Source: Actinomycetota bacterium
GTDB taxonomy: Bacteria; Actinomycetota; Actinomycetes; Streptosporangiales; Streptosporangiaceae
NCBI GenBank assembly: GCA_003140115.1
Contig: PLIQ01000438.1
Coordinates: forward strand, 1-28,719
Reading direction: 5' to 3'
Length of the DNA stretch: 28,719 bases
Part shown: positions 23,752-28,719 of the stretch, in pieces
How the letters are laid out: each line of letters starts with the position of its first letter
How positions within the stretch are numbered: position 1 is the first letter of the stretch
Made by a program: the position numbers and the translations under genes
Notes under the pieces: generated by a model
Told to the model about the DNA's origin: nothing
Databases searched by the model: none
What the model saw: only the letters and a program-made list of their open reading frames with translations

Positions 23752-24552
23752 CTGGGTTGACCTGGGGGGACGACCCCCCGGTTGCGCCCGGTGGGCCCGC
23801 GTCCGGGACAGCGCGTTGACCGCGGTCGAGTTGTGCACACTGAACGCGACCGCGCTGCCCAGGTAACGGTCATCTGACCATTCGACCGGCACGCTGGCCA
23901 GGTCCGTGGTGAGGCGACGCTCACGCAGCATGGGCACCCGCGGGCTGACGCCGAGCAGCCTGGCGTCCTCGGCCGAGGCCGCCACGGCGTCGATCACATG
24001 CTCCGCGTCGGCGAACACGATGCCCAGGTCCTCCAGGCGCTCGGTGATCGAGACCTGCTCCAGGTCCATCCCGGCCACCAGCGCGCCGACCCGGTCCGGG
24101 TAGGCGCCGCGCTCGATCATTACCGGGCGGCCGGACAGCAGCCGCACCCGGACCAGGTAGTAGATCGGCGCGGCGGGCGGGACGGCCAGGCGTTCGGCCT
24201 CCAGCGGCTTGGCCGGGCGGCGTTGCAGGGCGATGACCCGGCCGCTCGGCACCTCGCCCACGGCCCGGGCCCAGCGGGAGAATGACAGCAGCTCACCGAA
24301 GCTCTGCACCCGCGGCCCGCCGATGACCACTCTTCGCGCCCCGCGCCGGGACGAGATCACCCCGTCCGCGCGCAGGGCCGCGAACGCCTGGCGGATCGTG
24401 CCGCGGGACACCGAGTAGCGCTCGGCTAGCTCGCTCTCCGAGGGCAGCCGGGTACCGGCCGCGTACCCGCCGGCCGCGATCGCGGCCTTAATGTCCTCGG
24501 CGACCTTGCGGTAAAGCGAAGGCGAACGGGACAGCGCCTGATCTACCGCCAT
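23725..24552 (-). CDS. GntR-family regulator, HutC subfamily (PhnF-like)
   Basis: This 275-residue regulator has an N-terminal winged helix (LYRKVAEDIKAAIAAGGYAA, then RLPSESELAERYSVSRGTIR with the recognition helix) and a C-terminal UTRA effector domain (SFSRWARAVGE..., YYLVRVRLLSGRPVMIERG, VPMLRERRL). The PhnF-like assignment rests on family and position beside phosphonate catabolic genes. ATG 24552 is chosen because it gives the usual short leader before the winged helix and leaves a perfect palindrome upstream; an in-frame ATG at 24645 would add 31 residues and make that palindrome coding. The basic, Pro-rich C-terminal tail (HRAQPGGRPPRSTQS) overlaps the end of tmpB on the other strand. 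Confidence 0.9.
   Translation of the reverse strand: MAVDQALSRSPSLYRKVAEDIKAAIAAGGYAAGTRLPSESELAERYSVSRGTIRQAFAALRADGVISSRRGARRVVIGGPRVQSFGELLSFSRWARAVGEVPSGRVIALQRRPAKPLEAERLAVPPAAPIYYLVRVRLLSGRPVMIERGAYPDRVGALVAGMDLEQVSITERLEDLGIVFADAEHVIDAVAASAEDARLLGVSPRVPMLRERRLTTDLASVPVEWSDDRYLGSAVAFSVHNSTAVNALSRTRAHRAQPGGRPPRSTQSDPDQSLK
23763..23780 (+). terminator. G6/C6 hairpin after tmpB
   Basis: GGGGGG-ACGA-CCCCCC (23764-23779), extended by a T-G wobble, starts 12 bases after the tmpB stop. It also lies in the GntR gene's C-terminal codons, so it could slow transcription from both sides. Confidence 0.5.
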
Positions 24553-24606
24553 GACAGCCGAGCGTATCTGGCGGTTAGCCGGTACGACATCCCGGCGCGC
24601 AACAGT

Positions 24607-24618
24607 GAAAGATCTTTC
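24607..24618. promoter_or_regulatory. Perfect 12-bp palindrome upstream of the GntR gene
   Basis: GAAAGATCTTTC is a perfect palindrome 54 bases upstream of ATG 24552 and AT-rich in a GC-rich setting. It may be an autoregulatory operator. It differs from the TTGGCTA elements elsewhere in the island. Confidence 0.45.
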
Positions 24619-24663
24619 GGCCGAACGGGCCGTGGTGCCTGTCATCCGCCACGGCTCGTTGCG

Positions 24664-25611
24664 TCAGCGGGGCTTGAGGGAGACCGCGGGCAGCGGCGGC
24701 GCCGCTAGCGGCTCGCCCGGATAGCCGTGGACGTCCCCGAACCGGCCGGCCACCCAGTCCTCGCGGGCGCGCGCGATTTCCTCGCCGCTGCGAGCCACGA
24801 AGTTCCACCACATCAGCAGCCGTTCGGCGAACGGCACGCCGCCGAGCACGAAGAACCGCGCGTGCCTTCGCCCGCCGGCGGGCGAGAGACGGACCTCGGA
24901 GAGGCCGGCGGGCAGGTGCGCCAGCAGTCCGGGCGCGATCAGCGCGCCCGCCACCACCGCGGAACCGTCCACCGCGACCACGGCGTACTCGAAGTTCTCC
25001 CGGAGCGGGAGCACGAAGTCATCGCCGCCGGGGACCGCGACCTCGAGCCCGGCCAGCGGGGTGAACACCTCGGCCGGGGATTGCTGGCCGCGGTACTCGC
25101 CGATGACCACGGTCACCCGCGTGTCGCCCTCGCGCACCACCGGCAGGTCCTCGTGATGCGCAAAACGCGGCTCGACGAACCGGTCCTGCTCGGGCAGCGC
25201 GATCCACAGCTGCAGGCCGTGCAGCGCGGCGGGCCGCCCGGCCGCGGACTCCTCGGAGTGCGCGATGCCCCGCCCGGCGGTCATCAGGTTCAGCTCACCG
25301 CGCCGGATCATCTGCCGGCTGCCGAGGCTGTCGCGGTGCAGCACCAGGCCCTCGAACAGCCAGCTCACCGTCTGCAGGCCGATATGCGGGTGGGGTGGCA
25401 CCTGCATGCCTGGGCCGATGCTGACGTCGTCCGGCCCATAATGGTCCAGGAAGCACCACGCGCCCACGGTCCGCAGCATCCGCTGCGGCAGCAGCCTGCG
25501 GACTTCGGTGCCATCGCCGATGGCCGCCTTGCGCGCCTCGAGCACGTCCACGGCGCGCACCAGCGCAGGCACCAGCGCGATGGTTTCCGGCGCCCGATCC
25601 AGGTTGCTCAC
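24664..25611 (-). CDS. Pirin-family cupin protein
   Basis: This 315-residue bicupin shows the pirin metal site in the N-terminal cupin: His74 and His76 (PPHPHIGLQTV) with His118 and Glu120 (GRGIAHSEES). The C-terminal pirin domain carries GGVPFAERLLMWWNFVARS near the end. Bacterial pirins have been reported as quercetin-cleaving dioxygenases or as regulators of metabolic enzymes; the role here is unknown. GTG 25611 is used because the ATG eight bases upstream (25619) is out of frame and stops after three codons. It follows the membrane protein gene by 12 bases and precedes the GntR gene, so the three may share a transcript. Confidence 0.9.
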   Translation of the reverse strand: MSNLDRAPETIALVPALVRAVDVLEARKAAIGDGTEVRRLLPQRMLRTVGAWCFLDHYGPDDVSIGPGMQVPPHPHIGLQTVSWLFEGLVLHRDSLGSRQMIRRGELNLMTAGRGIAHSEESAAGRPAALHGLQLWIALPEQDRFVEPRFAHHEDLPVVREGDTRVTVVIGEYRGQQSPAEVFTPLAGLEVAVPGGDDFVLPLRENFEYAVVAVDGSAVVAGALIAPGLLAHLPAGLSEVRLSPAGGRRHARFFVLGGVPFAERLLMWWNFVARSGEEIARAREDWVAGRFGDVHGYPGEPLAAPPLPAVSLKPR

Positions 25612-25623
25612 GGTTCCATGGTG

Positions 25624-26811
25624 TCATTGCCGCAGCCACACCGACACGTGAGTCGGCTCAAGAGCGGTATGGACCATTCCGGTCAGATCGGCCCGGACGG
25701 CGTCGGTATCCACGGCGTCCTGCAGCCGGGCCGCGAACGCCGTCACCATCCGCTCGGCGTCGTAGCGAGCCCGGTTGAACCGCCGGTCCACGGCGTGCTG
25801 TACCCGTCGCCGGACGGGATTGAACAGCGCGGCCGCCACCAAGGTGGAGGCCGCTACCGCCACCGGCGAGCTGAACCGCAGCACCTCGGTGGCCAGCAGC
25901 ACCAGTCCCGCGTACACCCCGACCAGCAGGCCGGTGACGATCGCGTAGGCCAGCGTCCGGGAGATGATCCGGTCGATCTCGTACAACCGGTACTTCAGGA
26001 TCGCCACCCCGATCGACACCGGCAGCGCCGCGATGCCGAACCACCCGAGGAAGCCGACCACGGCCAAGATCGTCCTAGGGCCGCCCTGACCGAACGTCCC
26101 GCCCAGGATCAGGCAGGTGAGGCTGACGGCGGCCCCGCTGGCCAGCCACTTCAGCTGCTGGCGCCGCTCCCCGGCAGCGCGCCGCCAGCTCAGCGCCTGC
26201 CGGACGATAAAGGCCAGCGCCAGCACGAGCACGCCGAGCATGAGCGGGGCCTGTACGGCATTGAACCAGCCGGCTGGCTGATCGACGGTCGCCAGGCCGC
26301 CGTTGCCATCGACGCGGATCGGGTGCGCGGCCAGGGCGCTGGCCGTCGCCACGCCGGTGGCAACGAGCTCCGCCGCGAACAGGGCACCATAGACCCGCAG
26401 GGTCGCGCGCCAGAACCGCGACGGCAGCCTGCCGTCCGGGAACAGCAGGACTACCACCACGAACAGCTCGAGACTGGGGCCCCAGGTCTGGTTCAGGGCC
26501 AGGGCTACCGGGCCGAAGGGAAGATGATGATGCCCGAGGCGATAGGCGAGCAGCGCGTAGGTATCGCCGTCCGTGGCCACGAACTGGCAGAGGGCGAGGA
26601 TGAGAAAGAGCCAGCCGAGCGGGTTGTCCTGCTGGCGGCGGGTAACCACCAGCCCCACCGCCGCACAGGGAACGCCGATCACCGCCGCTATCGCCGCTTG
26701 GCTTTCCTGATGAGACGCCACGGCGAGCGGGATCATGGCCACGCAGGACAGCACGGCCACGACGCCGAGGGCGATCCTCCAGATCCTCGCCGATCCCACC
26801 CGCAAGCTCAT
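25624..26811 (-). CDS. Membrane sensor-like protein lacking a kinase domain
   Basis: This 395-residue membrane protein has about eight hydrophobic spans, starting with ALGVVAVLSCVAMIPLAV and ending near VAVAASTLVAAALFNPV. A cytoplasmic stretch follows: RRRVQHAVDRRFNRARYDAER, then a helix and VHTALEPTHVSVWLRQ. That pattern is the membrane half of a class of actinobacterial sensor histidine kinases, which normally continue into GAF/HisKA/HATPase domains. Here the frame ends with TGA directly after VWLRQ, so no kinase is encoded. It may be a stand-alone sensor partner or a truncated kinase; no kinase remnant is seen downstream, where the pirin gene begins 12 bases later. Confidence 0.72.
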   Translation of the reverse strand: MSLRVGSARIWRIALGVVAVLSCVAMIPLAVASHQESQAAIAAVIGVPCAAVGLVVTRRQQDNPLGWLFLILALCQFVATDGDTYALLAYRLGHHHLPFGPVALALNQTWGPSLELFVVVVLLFPDGRLPSRFWRATLRVYGALFAAELVATGVATASALAAHPIRVDGNGGLATVDQPAGWFNAVQAPLMLGVLVLALAFIVRQALSWRRAAGERRQQLKWLASGAAVSLTCLILGGTFGQGGPRTILAVVGFLGWFGIAALPVSIGVAILKYRLYEIDRIISRTLAYAIVTGLLVGVYAGLVLLATEVLRFSSPVAVAASTLVAAALFNPVRRRVQHAVDRRFNRARYDAERMVTAFAARLQDAVDTDAVRADLTGMVHTALEPTHVSVWLRQ

Positions 26812-26834
26812 GGAACCGCACCCTACGCGGCGAT

Positions 26835-26847
26835 CGTTCCGGGAACG
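26835..26847. promoter_or_regulatory. Inverted repeat in the divergent gap
   Basis: CGTTCC-G-GGAACG is a perfect 6-1-6 inverted repeat, 24 bases upstream of the membrane protein ATG. It may be an operator. Confidence 0.35.
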
Positions 26848-26915
26848 TTACCGCAGGAGTCGTGGAGAGCCGCTGTTCGCGGTACCGGGCCTGGCGGGCC
26901 GGAGGGCGGAATTAG

Positions 26916-26921
26916 TAGAAT
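26916..26921 (+). promoter_or_regulatory. -10 box for the 479-residue gene
   Basis: TAGAAT matches the -10 consensus at five of six bases in an AT-rich pocket. The implied leader is about 60 bases. No good -35 is seen. Confidence 0.4.
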
Positions 26922-26989
26922 CCGAGCGACGATGATCGTGCCGGGCCCGATGGCCGTGCCGGGCGCCCCGAACAGGCAGGGGAGACACG

Positions 26990-28429
26990 ATGACCGAGCT
27001 CATCGTTGGCGCTCAGCTCAGCGACACACACCAGAAGGCGTTGCGGATCAACCTGGATCCGCGCTGGTACGGGACGATCGCGGAGATCGGAGCGGGCCAG
27101 GAGGTGGTCCGCTGGTTCTTCCGGGTCGGCGGGGCCGCCGGGACCGTCGCGAAGTCCATCTCCGCCTACGACATGGCGGTCAGCGACGCGGTCTACGGCA
27201 AGGCGGACCGGTACGTCTCGATGGGCCGTCTGCAGGGCATGCTCGACAAGGAATTTCAGCTGAACGTTGAGCGGCTGGACGACGAACGCGGCGACTCGAA
27301 CTGCTTCTTCGCATTCGCCGACACCGTGGTTGCGCGCAGCTTCCAGGGCGGCAACGAATGCCACGGCTGGATGGGCGTGAAGTTCCAGTCCCAGTCGCAC
27401 GATGAGCCGAGCCAGATCGTGATGCACGTGCGGATGCTCGACGTCGAGGCCTGGCTGCAGCAGGAGGCGCTCGGCATCGTCGGGGTGAACATGCTGTACG
27501 GCGCGTTCTTCCACCACCACGAGCCGGAGAAGCTGATCGAGAGCCTTTTGGACAAGCTGACCGTGGGCCGGATCGAAATCGACATGATCCAGTTCCGCGG
27601 CATCGAGTTCCGCGGCGTGGACAACCGGCTCATGGCGCTCAAGCTCGTCCAGCTCGGGCTGAGCGGGGTCGCCATGTTCGGCCCCGACCGCGAGGTGCTG
27701 CAGCCGAGCGAGGTGCTGCGCAAGAAGGCGATCCTGGTCGAGCGGGGCAGCTTCCGGCCGCCGACGCACGTGAACCTGGACATGCTTGAGACGGCCAAGG
27801 AGAAGTTCGCGCAGGACCCCGCCGTAGCCGGCAAGCCGATCCTGCAGCTCACCGAGATCACGATGCGCAATTTGCTGGCCGGGGGGCAGGATGTCGACCG
27901 CCGCGACTTCCTGGCCCGGGCCGAGCTACTCGCCGCCTGCGGCGAGACCGTGCTGATCAGTAACTACTTCGATTACTACCGCCTGGCCGCCTACATCGGG
28001 GAACGGACCAGCGAGCGGATCGGCATCGTCATGGGCGTGCCGAGCCTCATCGACCTGTTCGACGAGAAGAACCACGCCCAGCTGCCCGGCGGGATCCTGG
28101 AGAGCTTCGGGCGGCTGTTCAAGAACGGCCTGAAGCTCTACGTCTACCCGCATCGGCCGAGTCCGGACGACGAGCTCAGGACGGTCAACGACATCAAGGT
28201 CCAGCCTGAACTGCAGCCGCTGTACGACTACCTGTACGGGCGGGGCAGCTTCGTCCACCTGGACAACTACCGCCCCGAGTACCTCCCGATCTTCAGCCGT
28301 GACGTGTTGCGCCGGATCGCCGCGCAGGACGAGTCCTGGGAATCCATGGTGCCCGACCAGGTCATCGAGCTCATCAAGCGCCGCGGGTTCTTCGGCTACG
28401 TGAAGCCGGGCCGGAAGTACGAAGAGTAA
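26990..28429 (+). CDS. Conserved-looking protein of unknown function (479 aa)
   Basis: I do not assign a function. ATG 26990 has an AGGGGAG site just upstream, and the codons are well ordered through TAA 28427-28429. The protein is soluble with no signal peptide or membrane span. It opens with MTELIVGAQLSDTHQKALRI, has a His-rich GAFFHHHEPEKLIESLLDKL, a strand-like IEIDMIQFRGIEFRGVDN, a central ISNYFDYYRLAAYIG, and a basic C-terminus GYVKPGRKYEE. The many Tyr, Phe and charged residues are typical of a folded enzyme. I have a vague memory of relatives annotated as nucleotidyltransferase or, implausibly, TonB receptor; neither is supported by a motif here. It is divergent from the membrane protein gene. 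Confidence 0.8.
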   Translation: MTELIVGAQLSDTHQKALRINLDPRWYGTIAEIGAGQEVVRWFFRVGGAAGTVAKSISAYDMAVSDAVYGKADRYVSMGRLQGMLDKEFQLNVERLDDERGDSNCFFAFADTVVARSFQGGNECHGWMGVKFQSQSHDEPSQIVMHVRMLDVEAWLQQEALGIVGVNMLYGAFFHHHEPEKLIESLLDKLTVGRIEIDMIQFRGIEFRGVDNRLMALKLVQLGLSGVAMFGPDREVLQPSEVLRKKAILVERGSFRPPTHVNLDMLETAKEKFAQDPAVAGKPILQLTEITMRNLLAGGQDVDRRDFLARAELLAACGETVLISNYFDYYRLAAYIGERTSERIGIVMGVPSLIDLFDEKNHAQLPGGILESFGRLFKNGLKLYVYPHRPSPDDELRTVNDIKVQPELQPLYDYLYGRGSFVHLDNYRPEYLPIFSRDVLRRIAAQDESWESMVPDQVIELIKRRGFFGYVKPGRKYEE

Positions 28430-28719
28430 TCGCCCCGGCCTGCGCAGCACCTCGACCTTGAGCAGGGCGGCCACGCTCACCGATTCGGTTATTGATCCAG
28501 CCAGGACCTGTGCCACCGCCTGGTCGAAGGGCAGCCAGCTGAGGGTTATCCGCTCTTCTGGGTCTTGCGCGTCCACTCCGGCCACCAGATCCGTGGCCAG
28601 GAACATGTGAGCTGTGTCGGTCGATACCCCGTTGCTGTTGTCGACGAAACCAAGCCCGCGCCAGCTTCGCGCCGTCAGCCCGGTTTCCTCCCGCAGTTCA
28701 CGCCCGGCGGCGGCCAGCA
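27926..28719 (-). CDS. NUDIX hydrolase, N-terminus outside window; frame runs antisense into its neighbour
   Basis: The frame enters from the right edge with the NUDIX box (RELREETGL, 28705-28679), followed by VSTDTAHMFLATDL and EERITLSWLPFDQAV, as in ADP-ribose pyrophosphatase-type NUDIX enzymes. These cleave nucleoside diphosphate derivatives with Mg2+ bound by the box glutamates. The domain should finish around SVAALLKVEVLRR, near 28440. There is no stop there, and the frame continues for about 170 codons antisense to the 479-residue gene, to a stop at 27926-27928. Residues after about 28440 are probably not part of the domain. Either the natural stop was lost or a long antisense tail is tolerated. 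Confidence 0.7.
   Translation of the reverse strand, partial: LAAAGRELREETGLTARSWRGLGFVDNSNGVSTDTAHMFLATDLVAGVDAQDPEERITLSWLPFDQAVAQVLAGSITESVSVAALLKVEVLRRPGRLLFVLPARLHVAEEPAALDELDDLVGHHGFPGLVLRGDPAQHVTAEDREVLGAVVVQVDEAAPPVQVVVQRLQFRLDLDVVDRPELVVRTRPMRVDVELQAVLEQPPEALQDPAGQLGVVLLVEQVDEARHAHDDADPLAGPFPDVGGQAVVIEVVTDQHGLAAGGE

Noticed and set aside
24727..27270. 847-codon open frame on the + strand
   Set aside because: It runs antisense through the pirin and membrane protein genes and into the 479-residue gene, is rich in Gln, Arg, His, Pro and Gly, and has no domain. It is a shadow of GC-rich codon use.
1..28719. tRNA, rRNA, CRISPR array, transposase or prophage genes
   Set aside because: I looked for repeats, integrase motifs and RNA gene features and saw none I could support.

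Overview
The window is very GC-rich, densely packed DNA with many GTG/TTG starts and 1-4 base start/stop overlaps. It also carries families typical of soil actinomycetes (DUF1206, GAF-ANTAR, HutC-type GntR). I infer a high-GC actinomycete but cannot name a genus.

Layout. 1-250 is the 3' end of an aldehyde dehydrogenase gene with a strong terminator. 373-1023 (-) is a small hypothetical membrane protein. 1194-4039 (-) is a two-gene molybdate/tungstate-type importer: a lipoprotein plus an unusual permease-ATPase fusion. 4186-5697 (+) is an AAA+ ATPase. 5745-7800 (-) holds DUF1206, GAF-ANTAR and STAS genes. 8061-8843 (+) is a tyrosine/serine phosphatase.

The core is 9059-24552, which I read as a phosphonate uptake and catabolism island. 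It has two complete, paralogous four-gene ABC importers facing each other (9059-13126 on +, 14805-18812 on -). A metallophosphoesterase is coupled to the second importer, and a LacI-type regulator lies just upstream of that operon. Next comes a divergent pair of catabolic units. On the - strand an FAD amine oxidase overlaps a PhnX-like C-P hydrolase. On the + strand a TmpA-like 2-oxoglutarate dioxygenase overlaps a TmpB/PhnZ-like HD oxygenase. A HutC-type GntR regulator closes the block. Family knowledge suggests two parallel routes to phosphate: oxidative deamination of 2-aminoethylphosphonate or its N-methyl form to phosphonoacetaldehyde followed by hydrolysis, and hydroxylation plus oxidative cleavage of the N-trimethyl form to glycine betaine and phosphate. 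No PhnW transaminase is present in the window.

Regulatory DNA fits this reading. A TTGGCTA-type element occurs three times in alternating orientation before the first importer and once between the divergent catabolic genes. A LacI-type inverted repeat sits at the expected start of transcription of the second importer. A perfect 12-bp palindrome precedes the GntR gene.

The right end (24664-28719) has a pirin, a stand-alone membrane sensor-like domain, a 479-residue protein I cannot assign, and a partial NUDIX hydrolase. No rRNA, tRNA, CRISPR array or transposase was seen, and no gene-free stretch exceeds about 260 bases.
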